This document shows, one piece after another, positions 7,972 to 17,097 of a DNA stretch of 64,000 bases (position 1 is its first letter; each line of letters opens with the position of its first letter). The position numbers were made by a program, and so were the translations under genes. This stretch comes from JBCCMQ01 sp039026235 (GTDB taxonomy: Bacteria > Pseudomonadota > Alphaproteobacteria > Rhodobacterales > Rhodobacteraceae): positions 1,054,001-1,118,000 of the forward strand of contig JBCCMQ010000001.1 of assembly GCA_039026235.1 (NCBI GenBank), written 5' to 3'. The notes beneath the pieces are model-generated. The model made no database searches. It was not told the DNA's origin and worked only from the letters and a program-made list of their open reading frames with translations.

Positions 7972-8781
7972 ATGGCAACAGGCTTGATGGAGGGCAAACG
8001 GGGCCTGATCATGGGGCTTGCCAATGACAAGTCCATCGCCTGGGGCATCGCCAAATGCCTGGCCGACGCGGGCGCAGAACTGGCGTTTTCGTACCAGGGC
8101 GAAGCGCTTTTGAAACGCGTCCAGCCGCTGGCCGCGCAACTTGGATCGGACATCGTGATCCCCTGTGACGTGGCCGACGAAGCCTCGATGGATGGGGTTT
8201 TTGAGACCCTTGCAGACCGCTGGGGCAGCCTGGACTTTATCGTCCACGCGATCGGCTTTTCCGACAAGAACGAGTTGCGTGGCAGGTATGTCGATACCAG
8301 CCGGGCGAATTTTGCCATGTCGATGGACATCTCGGTCTATTCATTCACCGCCGTGGTGCAGCGGGCCGAAAAGCTGATGACAAATGGCGGCTCTTGTCTG
8401 ACGCTGACCTATTACGGCGCCGAGAAAGTCATGCCGCATTACAACGTTATGGGCGTGGCCAAGGCGGCGCTTGAGGCATCGGTGCGCTATCTGGCAGAAG
8501 ATCTCGGCAAGGACGGCATCCGTGTCAACGCGATCTCTGCCGGCACGATCAAGACGCTTGCCGCGTCCGGGATTGGCGATTTCCGCTACATCATGAAGTG
8601 GAACGAATACAACGCGCCCTTGCGGCGGACGGTAACGCAGGAAGAGGTGGGCAAATCCGCGCTGTATCTTCTGAGCGATCTTGGAAGCGCCGTCACGGGC
8701 GAAGTCCTGCATGTGGACTCGGGCTATCACGTTGTCGGCATGAAGGCCGTGGACGCGCCAGACATCTCAAAGGGCAACTAA
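7972..8781 (+). CDS. fabI: Enoyl-[acyl-carrier-protein] reductase (NADH)
   Basis: 269 residues. It catalyses the last reduction of each fatty acid elongation cycle. The N-terminal nucleotide motif is GLANDKSIAWGIA, typical of FabI. The catalytic Tyr-x6-Lys is present as Y157...K164 (HYNVMGVAK), with the second conserved Tyr at 147. The segment NAISAGTIKTLAASGI corresponds to the substrate-binding loop, the region contacted by triclosan-type inhibitors in the family. The xanthine phosphoribosyltransferase gene starts 21 bases downstream on the same strand and is likely co-transcribed. Confidence 0.96.
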   Translation: MATGLMEGKRGLIMGLANDKSIAWGIAKCLADAGAELAFSYQGEALLKRVQPLAAQLGSDIVIPCDVADEASMDGVFETLADRWGSLDFIVHAIGFSDKNELRGRYVDTSRANFAMSMDISVYSFTAVVQRAEKLMTNGGSCLTLTYYGAEKVMPHYNVMGVAKAALEASVRYLAEDLGKDGIRVNAISAGTIKTLAASGIGDFRYIMKWNEYNAPLRRTVTQEEVGKSALYLLSDLGSAVTGEVLHVDSGYHVVGMKAVDAPDISKGN

Positions 8782-8802
8782 CGCGGGCAGAGGAGCCATG
8801 CG

Positions 8803-9306
8803 ATGAGCGACCGCCTACCCCACGAAAAAGGCTTTCACGTCAGTTGGGACCAGTTGCACCGCGATGCGCGCGCCCTTGCCTGGCGCCTCGACGGCCACGG
8901 GCCGGATGGTGGTGCATGGCGCGCAGTGGTCGCCATCACCCGCGGTGGCATGGCACCGGCCATGATCGTTGCCCGCGAACTGGATATCCGCGTTGTCGAC
9001 ACCATCAGCGTCAAATCCTACGACCACCAGACACAGGCCGACCCGATTATCATCAAAACCCCGGACCTTGAATTGGTTGGCGACGGCTCTGGCGTTCTAA
9101 TCGTCGACGATCTGGTCGATACCGGCAAAACGCTGGAGGTTGTCAAAGCCAGCATGCCCAAGGCCCATGTCGCGACGATCTACGCCAAACCGATGGGCCG
9201 TGGTATGGTCGATACTTTCATCACCGAGGTCAGCCAGGACACCTGGATTTTCTTTCCCTGGGACATGGCCCTTCAGTATGTGGAGCCCTACAGGGCCAAA
9301 GACTGA
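8803..9306 (+). CDS. gpt: Xanthine(-guanine) phosphoribosyltransferase
   Basis: 167 residues. It transfers the phosphoribosyl group of PRPP to xanthine and guanine in purine salvage. The PRPP motif VLIVDDLVDTGKT (about residues 98-110) is intact, and AITRGGMAPA forms the pyrophosphate loop. GMVDTFITEV and WIFFPWD near the C-terminus are typical of Gpt. The ATG follows GAGGAGCC with normal spacing. It lies 21 bases after fabI and converges on the nuclease gene. Confidence 0.93.
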   Translation: MSDRLPHEKGFHVSWDQLHRDARALAWRLDGHGPDGGAWRAVVAITRGGMAPAMIVARELDIRVVDTISVKSYDHQTQADPIIIKTPDLELVGDGSGVLIVDDLVDTGKTLEVVKASMPKAHVATIYAKPMGRGMVDTFITEVSQDTWIFFPWDMALQYVEPYRAKD

Positions 9307-9334
9307 TCGGCATTGCAGCCGTTTCGGCGCGCAG

Positions 9335-10153
9335 CTACCAGAACAGCATCTGCGTAAGGCATTTATTGCACTTGCGGCGCCGAAAAATGAAATCGGCCAA
9401 GGGCATGTTGCCTCCGCAAGTGCCACAGTAATCCCGTTGGCAATTGGGGCAGTGGTGCCAGCGGTGGAAAATCGACACAGCCGATGCGTCGCGCGTGTTG
9501 TGACAGGACTTCCTGGAACACTCAGTGGGCGCGGTCGCGCTCAACGCTGCCCAGCATCCCGCCTTGACGTGGCGCTGGCTGCCATAGTGGAACTTGTAGA
9601 TACCGTTTGGAACGATGAGCGCATTCCCTTGCCGCCCAAAGTCAGGCAGCCGCGACAGAAGAGGATGCTGAACCACCCCGTTGACGTCCGTGTAGTAAAG
9701 CGAAAGCAAAAGGCTTGACGGCGCCGGGAACAGGCAAAAGGGGTTGCCCAGAACGCCCCAACGGCCATCGGCTGTGCCGCTGTAGGACGCCTCATCGTAG
9801 AGTATGTCCACCTGGTAGGTCAGCGCGTGGGCGCTGGCCTGTACCTTTTCGCGAACAGCCGCTTCAAACTCGGCCATCACAGGGTGGTTGGTGCCTTCCG
9901 ATAGCGTCACCAAATTAGGGTTCTTGCCCGGACCACCCAACTGATTGCCAATGATATGGCCGCGCTGGTGATGCTCTGGGCAGTCGCCCGATACAAAACC
10001 CGGGGGATCATTCTGCGGACCGCTTCCCTGGGCAAGATTGGCAGCGGTCAGGGTAGCCGTTGCCTTGACCGGCACATAATGCGTGACGCCATGGACCGTG
10101 CGGTTATCCTGTTCGATGTCAATAAACTGATGCGGCGCCGGCAATGCAACCAT
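9335..10153 (-). CDS. Putative DNA/RNA non-specific endonuclease with Cys-rich zinc-binding-like tail
   Basis: 272 residues, no signal peptide. Residues about 55-105 contain RGHIIGNQLGG with His66 and Asn70, then NLVTLSEGTNH. This is the layout of the His-Me (beta-beta-alpha metal) fold of DNA/RNA non-specific endonucleases, often found as toxin tips in polymorphic toxin systems. The C-terminus (about 230-270) carries paired cysteines: CPNC, CGTC and CNKC, with nearby His, which could bind one or two zinc ions. No immunity gene is evident next to it, and no secretion adaptor or long repeat stalk is fused. It could be a free-standing nuclease, an orphan toxin module or a defence effector. It converges on gpt and is divergent from the aminotransferase. 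Confidence 0.6.
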   Translation of the reverse strand: MVALPAPHQFIDIEQDNRTVHGVTHYVPVKATATLTAANLAQGSGPQNDPPGFVSGDCPEHHQRGHIIGNQLGGPGKNPNLVTLSEGTNHPVMAEFEAAVREKVQASAHALTYQVDILYDEASYSGTADGRWGVLGNPFCLFPAPSSLLLSLYYTDVNGVVQHPLLSRLPDFGRQGNALIVPNGIYKFHYGSQRHVKAGCWAALSATAPTECSRKSCHNTRDASAVSIFHRWHHCPNCQRDYCGTCGGNMPLADFIFRRRKCNKCLTQMLFW

Positions 10154-10284
10154 TGGTAAATCCTCCCAGAGTTCACAGACTTATCACTTACATGTCGCGC
10201 AAAAAAAGCGCGCCTTGCGCATGGCGCCTTCAGAACCGATAACGCATGGATTGCCCCTGCCAGGGCGTCCGGGATTGAAGCCCT

Positions 10285-11511
10285 ATGACCAATGCTGCGC
10301 AACCGATCTCTGCTGCCATGGCCGCGACCTTTCCACCCCCGGTGCCAGAAGCGCAGCGCTGGCTGCAGGGTGTCACGTTTGGTCAAGATCGGCCGCTGCT
10401 AAACGTGAGCCAGGCGGCGCCGGTTCTTCAGCCGCCCGAGGGTCTGCGCGCGGCGATGGCCGATGCCGTGATGAAAGATGCCAGCGCCCATCTTTACGGG
10501 CCGGTTCTTGGCCACCATGCACTCCGCGCAGCGGTGGCTGAACGTTGGCGCGCCGCCTATGCCGGGCAGGTCGCGGCCGATCAGATCGCCATCACTGCTG
10601 GCTGCAACCAAGCCTTCGCCGCTGCCCTTTCGACGCTTGCGGGCGCCGGCGACGAGGTGATCCTACCGGTACCCTGGTACTTCAATCACAAGATGTGGCT
10701 CGACATGTCGGGCGCCGTGGCGGTGCCTATGCCCGTTGGGCCGGATATGATCCCCGACCCAGCCGGTGCGGCCCGTCTGATCACACCGAGGACGCGGGCC
10801 ATCGCCATTGTTACGCCCAACAATCCGGCGGGTGTCGAGTATCCGGCGGGCGTCGTTGGCGCGTTCCGCGATCTTGCACGCGCTCACGGCATCGCGTTGA
10901 TCATCGATGAAACCTACCGCGACTTCGACAGCCGCGACGGCCCGGTCCACGATCTTTTCCAAGACCCCGACTGGGACCAGACGATCATCCAGCTCTATTC
11001 CTTTTCGAAGGCTTACCGACTGACCGGGCACCGGGTCGGTGCAATCGCGGCTTCGTCGGTCCGTCTGGCCGAGATCGAGAAGTTTCAGGACACGGTCGCC
11101 ATTTGTCCGCCGGCGCTGGGTCAGATCGGGGCACTTTGGGGCCTGCGCAACCTCTCTGACTGGCTAGAGGGCGAACGGGCCGAAATCCTGGCGCGGCGCG
11201 CGGCGATGGAACACGGCATTGGCGCAACCGCCTCGGGCTGGCAACTGGCGGGATCGGGCGCGTATTTTGCCTATCTGCGCCACCCATTCGACTGGCCGGC
11301 GCGCGCGGTGGCACCGGCCCTGGTCAGGGCGGCGGCGATCCTCTGCCTGCCCGGGGACATGTTCTATCCTACGGGCGACCGGACCGGCGAGGCCGAACTG
11401 CGGATCGCTTTTGCAAACATCGACCGCGATCAGATCGCGCTTCTGATCGAGCGCCTTAACGATCCCGGGCTCGAAGCCGCGCTCGGAGCCGAGATTTCAG
11501 GTAACCGCTGA
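10285..11511 (+). CDS. PLP-dependent class I/II aminotransferase
   Basis: 408 residues, fold-type I. The segment LYGPVLGHHALR, the ITAGCNQAF cofactor-binding region, TPNNPAG and DETYRDF are typical. The PLP Lys is K242 in SFSKAYRLTGHRVG. The C-terminal Arg binding the carboxylate is in ELRIAFAN. The substrate amino acid cannot be read from the sequence. The ATG at 10285 lacks a strong ribosome site; the internal ATG at 10318 is possible. It is divergent from the nuclease gene, with about 130 bases between them, and precedes ppiD by about 100 bases. Confidence 0.85.
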   Translation: MTNAAQPISAAMAATFPPPVPEAQRWLQGVTFGQDRPLLNVSQAAPVLQPPEGLRAAMADAVMKDASAHLYGPVLGHHALRAAVAERWRAAYAGQVAADQIAITAGCNQAFAAALSTLAGAGDEVILPVPWYFNHKMWLDMSGAVAVPMPVGPDMIPDPAGAARLITPRTRAIAIVTPNNPAGVEYPAGVVGAFRDLARAHGIALIIDETYRDFDSRDGPVHDLFQDPDWDQTIIQLYSFSKAYRLTGHRVGAIAASSVRLAEIEKFQDTVAICPPALGQIGALWGLRNLSDWLEGERAEILARRAAMEHGIGATASGWQLAGSGAYFAYLRHPFDWPARAVAPALVRAAAILCLPGDMFYPTGDRTGEAELRIAFANIDRDQIALLIERLNDPGLEAALGAEISGNR

Positions 11512-11608
11512 CAACGGGACAAGGGCAATCTGACGGCTTGCTCCGGCAGCCCCGCCGTCCTAGACAGCGCGGCAGGACAAAACCAAAGACAGGGCGCGAG
11601 GCGCGACA

Positions 11609-13459
11609 ATGGCAAAATCCGCAGCGGGAAAAGGCGCAAACATCTTTGTTTGGATCTTGCTAGGACTTCTATTCGTGGGCCTTGCCGGCTTTGGCACCGG
11701 GCAATTCGGTGGGTCCATCGGATCGGTGGCCAGCGTCGGTGGACGCGACATCTCGGTGAATGACTACGCCCGCGCCCTGCAGCAGGAACTTCGCGCGCTA
11801 CAGGTGCAGACCGGCCAGGCCATCCCGCTTTCCCAGGCCCAGGCCTTTGGAGTTACCCAGTCGGTCCTTGGCCGCTTGATGACGTCAGCGGCAGTCGATG
11901 ACGAGGCCGAGGGTCTTGGCGTGTCTGTCGGTGATGCCGTCGTGCGGGATCAGGTCCTGGCACAGCCTGGTTTTTCCAGCCTTGCGGGTGATTTCGACCG
12001 CACCGTTTACGAAGCCACACTGCGCCAGTCGGGCATGACGGTGCGCGAGTTCGAACAGCGGATCCGCGATGAGACTGCGCGGGGTATTCTGCAATCCGCG
12101 ATCATTGCTGGCGTGGCCGCCCCAGAGACGGCACAGTCAGCGCTTGTGACTTTCCTTGAAGGCCGGCGCAATTTCACCTGGCTGCAGTTGACCGCGGCGG
12201 ATCTGACCGAAGAACTGCCCGTGCCATCAGAACTGGATCTGCGCAACTATCACAACGACAATCCCGACCGGTTTACCGCGCCGGAAGCGCGGCGCATCAC
12301 CTATGCATGGCTCAGCCCCGAGATGCTGATTGATCAGATCGAGGTGGATGAGGCGCGGCTGAGGGAAGCCTACGACGGCCGCCAGTCCGAATTCGACGTG
12401 CCCGAAAGGCGCCTTGTCGAGCGACTGGTTTTCCCTGACGAGGCCGCGGCCGAGGCGGCGCTGGCCCGTGTCAGCGAAGGGACCAGCAGCTTTGACGATC
12501 TGGTCGAAGAGCGGGGCCTGAACCTGGCGGACGTGGATCTTGGGGACCAGACCCGTGACGATCTGGGCGATGCCGGCGCTGGCGTATTCCAGATGATCGA
12601 GCCCGGCGTTGTCGGGCCGTTGCCCACCAGCCTGGGCCCGGCCCTTTTCCGAATGAACGGTATCCTTCCGGCCCAGTTCACCAGCTTCGAAGACGCCCTG
12701 CCCGAACTGCGCCGCGAGCTTGCAGCCGACCGCGCGCGGCGCGAGGTATCGGCCCGGATCGAAGAAGCGGATGACCTTCTGGCCGGCGGTGCCACTTTGG
12801 AAGAGTTAGCCGATCAGACCGACTTTGAGACGGGCACCGTCGATTTCTCGGCAGAGACCTCGGACAGTATTGCGGGCTACGATGGGTTTCGCCGTGCGGC
12901 CGTGCAGGCCAACGAATCTGATTTCCCCGAGATCCTGACACTGGAAGACGGCGGTATTTTTGCCCTGCGCCTGGATGAGATCGTTCCGCCTGCCTTGCGC
13001 CCCTTCGACAGCGTCGAAGACGACGTGCGGCTGGCGTGGCAGGACACCCAGATCGAAGCAGAGCTGATCCAGATCGCTGAGGCCGCGCGAAACCGCGTCG
13101 AAGAGGGCGAAGCGTTCAGCACCCTGGGCTACACCTTCCGAACAGAAACGGACATCACGCGACGCGACTTCATTCAAGAGCTACCGCCTTCCGCCATCAG
13201 CAGCGTCTTTGAAATGGCGCCTGAAGAGACCACCGTTCAGCGCGGCCCGGGAACTGTTTTCGTGCTGCGTCTTGACGCCGTCCTTCCGCCGGATCTGGAC
13301 AATCCCGACACGGCCCAGGCGGCAGAGCAGGTCGAGACCGAGATCGCCCAGGCAATCGCGCGCGACATCTTTGAGCTTTATGCGACCGCACTCCAGTCCC
13401 AGGCCAGCATCTCCATCGACCAGGGCGCCCTTGCCGCGGTGCATGCGCAATTTCCCTGA
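11609..13459 (+). CDS. ppiD: PpiD-type membrane-anchored peptidyl-prolyl isomerase/chaperone
   Basis: 616 residues. A single N-terminal transmembrane anchor (about residues 12-34, FVWILLGLLFVGLAGFG) is followed by a SurA_N-like chaperone domain (VGGRDISVNDYARALQQE...). A parvulin-like region follows around 250-370, and then a long C-terminal domain. It should sit in the inner membrane facing the periplasm and assist folding of outer-membrane and secreted proteins. The parvulin region looks diverged, as in other PpiD proteins, so isomerase activity is uncertain. Its TGA overlaps the ATG of trpE by one base (TGATG), so trpE translation is probably coupled. Confidence 0.88.
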   Translation: MAKSAAGKGANIFVWILLGLLFVGLAGFGTGQFGGSIGSVASVGGRDISVNDYARALQQELRALQVQTGQAIPLSQAQAFGVTQSVLGRLMTSAAVDDEAEGLGVSVGDAVVRDQVLAQPGFSSLAGDFDRTVYEATLRQSGMTVREFEQRIRDETARGILQSAIIAGVAAPETAQSALVTFLEGRRNFTWLQLTAADLTEELPVPSELDLRNYHNDNPDRFTAPEARRITYAWLSPEMLIDQIEVDEARLREAYDGRQSEFDVPERRLVERLVFPDEAAAEAALARVSEGTSSFDDLVEERGLNLADVDLGDQTRDDLGDAGAGVFQMIEPGVVGPLPTSLGPALFRMNGILPAQFTSFEDALPELRRELAADRARREVSARIEEADDLLAGGATLEELADQTDFETGTVDFSAETSDSIAGYDGFRRAAVQANESDFPEILTLEDGGIFALRLDEIVPPALRPFDSVEDDVRLAWQDTQIEAELIQIAEAARNRVEEGEAFSTLGYTFRTETDITRRDFIQELPPSAISSVFEMAPEETTVQRGPGTVFVLRLDAVLPPDLDNPDTAQAAEQVETEIAQAIARDIFELYATALQSQASISIDQGALAAVHAQFP

Positions 13460-14970
13460 TGGCCGTTGCGCTGACACCGGACTTTGAAACCTTTCGCCGC
13501 GCCTTTGAGGCGGGTGAAAACCAGATCGTCTATGCGCGTCTGGCCGCCGATCTGGATACGCCGGTGTCGCTGATGTTGAAGCTGGCCGAAGCCCAGCGGG
13601 ACAGCTTTATGCTAGAATCGGTGACCGGCGGCGAAGTCCGTGGCCGGTATTCCGTGGTCGGGCTGAAACCCGATCTGATCTGGCGCTGCACCGGCGCGGA
13701 AAGTCAGATCAACCGCACTGCCCGCTTTGATCGCGACCAGTTCGAAGACCTGCCCGGTGACCCGCTGAGCACGCTCCGCGAGGTGATTGCCGAAAGCCGG
13801 ATCGCCATGCCGCCGGGTCTGCCGCCCATCGCCGCCGGGCTGTTCGGATTTCTCGGATACGACATGATCCGGCTGGTCGAGCACTTGCCCGGCGTTAAAC
13901 CGGATGTGCTGGAGCTGCCGGACGCCGTCATGATGCGCCCTTCGGTGGTTGCCGTCCTTGATGGGGTTAAGGGTGAGGTGACCGTCGTCTCTCCTGCCTG
14001 GGTCTCCAGCGGGCTGAACGCGCGCGCCGCCTACGCCCAGGCGGCCGAAAGGGTGATGGATGCGGTGCGTGACCTTGAACGCAGCCCCGCCGACAGCCGC
14101 GATCTTGGCGATCCCGGCCCCGCCCCGGAACCGGTGTCGAACTTCACCTACGAAGGCTATTGCGCGGCGGTAGAGACCGCGAAGGAATACATCCGCGCCG
14201 GCGATATCTTTCAGGTCGTTCCGTCCCAGCGCTGGCGCCAGGAATTCAAGCTGCCACCGTTTTCGCTTTATCGTTCACTGCGTCGGACCAACCCTTCGCC
14301 GTTCATGTTCTTTTTTAACTTCGGCGGTTTTCAGGTAATTGGTGCCAGTCCGGAGATCCTGGTGCGTGTCTTCGGTGGTGAGGTTACAATCCGCCCCATC
14401 GCGGGCACCCGTCCGCGCGGGGCCACGCAGGACGAGGACCGCGCGCTTGAGGCCGATTTGCTGGCCGACAAGAAGGAACTGGCCGAGCACCTGATGCTTC
14501 TCGATCTGGGCCGAAACGATACGGGCCGGGTCTCAAAGATCGGCACCGTGCGCCCGACTGAGGAATTCATCGTCGAACGCTACAGTCACGTGATGCACAT
14601 CGTATCGAACGTCGTGGGTGAGCTTTCTGACGACCACGACGCGCTGTCGGCGCTTCTGGCCGGCCTGCCGGCAGGAACGGTGTCGGGCGCGCCCAAGGTC
14701 CGCGCCATGGAGATCATCGATCAGTTAGAACCCGAAAAGCGGGGCGTCTATGGCGGCGGCGTGGGTTACTTTGCGGCCAACGGCGATATGGACATGTGCA
14801 TCGCGCTGCGCACGGCCGTATTGAAAGATCAGATGCTGTACATTCAGGCCGGGGGCGGTGTGGTCTATGACAGCGATCCTGACACAGAGTTCGAAGAAAC
14901 GGTCAACAAGGCCCGCGCGATACGTACCGCCGCAGCCGAAGCCGGCATGTTCGTGCGCGGCGGCAACTAG
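13459..14970 (+). CDS. trpE: Anthranilate synthase component I
   Basis: 503 residues. It converts chorismate and ammonia to anthranilate, the first step of tryptophan synthesis, together with TrpG. The N-terminal regulatory domain contains SFMLESVTGGEVRGRYSVVG, the feedback (LLES-type) tryptophan site. The chorismate-binding domain has FQVVPSQRW, IAGTRPRG, DLGRNDTGRV and GTVSGAPKVRAMEI. It is not adjacent to trpG: a gene on the opposite strand separates it from trpGDC. No leader peptide or attenuator is seen; the gene is coupled to ppiD instead. Confidence 0.97.
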   Translation: MAVALTPDFETFRRAFEAGENQIVYARLAADLDTPVSLMLKLAEAQRDSFMLESVTGGEVRGRYSVVGLKPDLIWRCTGAESQINRTARFDRDQFEDLPGDPLSTLREVIAESRIAMPPGLPPIAAGLFGFLGYDMIRLVEHLPGVKPDVLELPDAVMMRPSVVAVLDGVKGEVTVVSPAWVSSGLNARAAYAQAAERVMDAVRDLERSPADSRDLGDPGPAPEPVSNFTYEGYCAAVETAKEYIRAGDIFQVVPSQRWRQEFKLPPFSLYRSLRRTNPSPFMFFFNFGGFQVIGASPEILVRVFGGEVTIRPIAGTRPRGATQDEDRALEADLLADKKELAEHLMLLDLGRNDTGRVSKIGTVRPTEEFIVERYSHVMHIVSNVVGELSDDHDALSALLAGLPAGTVSGAPKVRAMEIIDQLEPEKRGVYGGGVGYFAANGDMDMCIALRTAVLKDQMLYIQAGGGVVYDSDPDTEFEETVNKARAIRTAAAEAGMFVRGGN

Positions 14971-14996
14971 CGGGCGTTTGCCCGGTTCCTTCCCCC

Positions 14997-16379
14997 TCAG
15001 AGCCCGCGCATCACCGCCGAAAGTGGCGCCAATTTCACGGTGCGGGACCGGGCTTCCAGCGCCCAGGAAAACAGCGCGGTTACCGTTTCGGGATAGGTCC
15101 GACCGATCATCACCACCTGGCCGTCCTGGCCCGCGCGAAACGCCGCCCGGTCCAAATAGCGCTTGATCGTATCGGTGTTCTCTTTGCTGGCGTCCAGTTC
15201 GCGGAATACCAGTGCCGCGGGAACGCCTTCCCTTTCGGCTATCTGCTGGGCCGCGTTGAGCCCCCGGTCATAGGTCAGCAGCCCATGCCCGGATTCGCTC
15301 AGGATCTCTACCACCTGATTGACCAGATCGCGCCGCGTCTGAAAGCCGTTGTCGGCCGTGTCAACGACACCGATGGCCTGGGGCAACAGGTCGAGATAGC
15401 CACCGAGCAGCACTTCCACATCCGAAGGCTTGGCATTCTCGGGCAGGCCATCGGCGAGGATTAGAACCTCATAACCGGCCGCGCGATAGGCATCTGCCGC
15501 CTCGGCCGCTCCGGGACGGGTCGGGTCGATGGCAAAGGTCACCGGGAATGAAAAGGTCGTCAGCGTCGCCAGATCCAGCCCCTCGCCACCCACATCGACC
15601 AGAACCAAGGACAGAAGCGGCAGATCGCCTTCCCGGGCGAAGGGCGCCGAGTTGCGCGCTAGGGCCCCAAGATTGGCAGCACTCTCCGCGTCGTCGGTTT
15701 CGCCCGCTTCGATGCCTTCATCGGCGGTTTCGACCGGCTCTTCTTCAACGTCCTCTTCTCCTGGTGCATCACCGCTTCCAATTGTGGGCAAACGGGTGAC
15801 CTGAGGACGGGGTGTCAGCACCGCGACTTCCTGTTCGGCGATGGCCGTCGTCGTGCCCTCAGGTGCGGCGGCCGCCGGGGGCGGCGCCAGCGGCTCAGTC
15901 GGGACAGCGGTCGGCGCTGTGGGCGTCGACGGCACGCCGGCGCCAAAGCTTGGGGCAGACGGCCCGGTGGGTGCCGTCGTGGTGGGCGCGCTGTCGCCTT
16001 GTTCGGTCACCCGTGGACCCAGGGGCGCCTCAATCGACGGCACGTCCAATCCCTGAGGAAGCGCCGCGTCGGGCTGGGGTACGCCGGCCGACACGGTATC
16101 GGCGGTTGGCGCGCTCTCGGCCTGTGGTGCGGCGACGGCCGGTGCCGCAACCGGCCTATCCGTCGGTTTCGCCTCTGGTATCAGGGGCGTCGTCTCGGGT
16201 CGGTTTCGGTTGAATTCCGAACCCGCCGGAACCGCCACACCGTCTGCCGGAGGGGCCTCTTCTGCCGGGGCTGCGATAACCAGTTCCTGGGGTGCCGGGC
16301 TCAGAAGTGATGCCAGTGCCACCACGAGACCCGATACGACCGCGCCCCAGATAAGGCCTGAGATAAAGCCTCGTCCCAC
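14997..16379 (-). CDS. Divergent polysaccharide deacetylase family protein (YibQ-like)
   Basis: About 460 residues from a GTG at 16379, which has GGAGAAAA upstream. An N-terminal transmembrane helix (FISGLIWGAVVSGLVVALASLL) is followed by a long Ala/Pro/Thr-rich low-complexity linker (about 30-215). An acidic stretch and a C-terminal domain of about 210 residues of the COG2861 family follow. In that domain LSLVLVDVGGEG, FPVTFAIDP, AAGYEVLILADGLP and a tail VPAALVFRELD can be seen. The family resembles polysaccharide deacetylases but lacks the full metal site; function is unclear. A longer start (16535) would overlap trpG and is not supported. It lies between trpE and trpGDC on the opposite strand. 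Confidence 0.82.
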   Translation of the reverse strand: MGRGFISGLIWGAVVSGLVVALASLLSPAPQELVIAAPAEEAPPADGVAVPAGSEFNRNRPETTPLIPEAKPTDRPVAAPAVAAPQAESAPTADTVSAGVPQPDAALPQGLDVPSIEAPLGPRVTEQGDSAPTTTAPTGPSAPSFGAGVPSTPTAPTAVPTEPLAPPPAAAAPEGTTTAIAEQEVAVLTPRPQVTRLPTIGSGDAPGEEDVEEEPVETADEGIEAGETDDAESAANLGALARNSAPFAREGDLPLLSLVLVDVGGEGLDLATLTTFSFPVTFAIDPTRPGAAEAADAYRAAGYEVLILADGLPENAKPSDVEVLLGGYLDLLPQAIGVVDTADNGFQTRRDLVNQVVEILSESGHGLLTYDRGLNAAQQIAEREGVPAALVFRELDASKENTDTIKRYLDRAAFRAGQDGQVVMIGRTYPETVTALFSWALEARSRTVKLAPLSAVMRGL

Positions 16380-16515
16380 CGCGTTTTCTCCGCTTCTGCC
16401 TGCTCTTCGTTGCCTGGGCGCGGACCGCGATCGGGTATTGACCCTTCGCCGCGCCTCTGAGCATGTATACCCCGACCCGCGCGCTGGGGCACCCCACTTT
16501 TGAAAGTCGGCGAAA

Positions 16516-17097
16516 ATGCTGCTGCTGATCGACAACTACGACAGTTTTACCTACAACCTCGTGCATTTTGTCGGCGAACTCGGCGCCGATGTCGTGGTCC
16601 GGCGCAACGACGCAATCGATACTCAGGAAGCCATTGCTTTGCGGCCCGACGGGATCATTCTGTCGCCGGGTCCCTGCACACCGGATCAGGCCGGGATCTG
16701 TCTGGATCTGGTCCACGCGGCGGCGGAAACGGCGATCCCGTTGTTGGGCGTATGTCTGGGTCATCAGGCCATCGGACAAGCGATGGGCGGCCAAGTCATT
16801 CGCTGCCATGAGATCGTTCACGGCAAGATGGGCACGATGCACCATAGCGGCACCGGCGTGTTTCACGATCTGCCGAGCCCGTTTCAGGCCACACGGTACC
16901 ATTCGCTGGTCGTGGATCCCTCGACGCTGCCCGAGACGCTGGAAGTCACCGCCTGGCTCGAAGATGGCACGATCATGGGGTTGCGCCACAAGACGCTCCC
17001 ATTGCAGGGGGTGCAATTTCATCCCGAAAGCATCGCGTCCGAACACGGCCATAAGCTTCTGAAAAACTTCCTGGATACGGTCGCGGTACCGGCATGA
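16516..17097 (+). CDS. trpG: Anthranilate synthase component II (glutamine amidotransferase)
   Basis: 193 residues. It hydrolyses glutamine and passes ammonia to TrpE. The class I amidotransferase triad is complete: Cys80 in GVCLGHQA, and His and Glu in VQFHPES near residue 172. The N-terminal LLIDNYDSFTYNL is the classic TrpG opening. It overlaps trpD by four bases (ATGA), forming the start of trpG-trpD-trpC-moaC, all with four-base overlaps. It is divergent from the YibQ-like gene, so its promoter lies in 16380-16515. Confidence 0.97.
   Translation: MLLLIDNYDSFTYNLVHFVGELGADVVVRRNDAIDTQEAIALRPDGIILSPGPCTPDQAGICLDLVHAAAETAIPLLGVCLGHQAIGQAMGGQVIRCHEIVHGKMGTMHHSGTGVFHDLPSPFQATRYHSLVVDPSTLPETLEVTAWLEDGTIMGLRHKTLPLQGVQFHPESIASEHGHKLLKNFLDTVAVPA

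Noticed and set aside
9307..9334. Terminator between gpt and the nuclease gene
   Set aside because: The 28-base convergent gap shows no clear stem with T-run.
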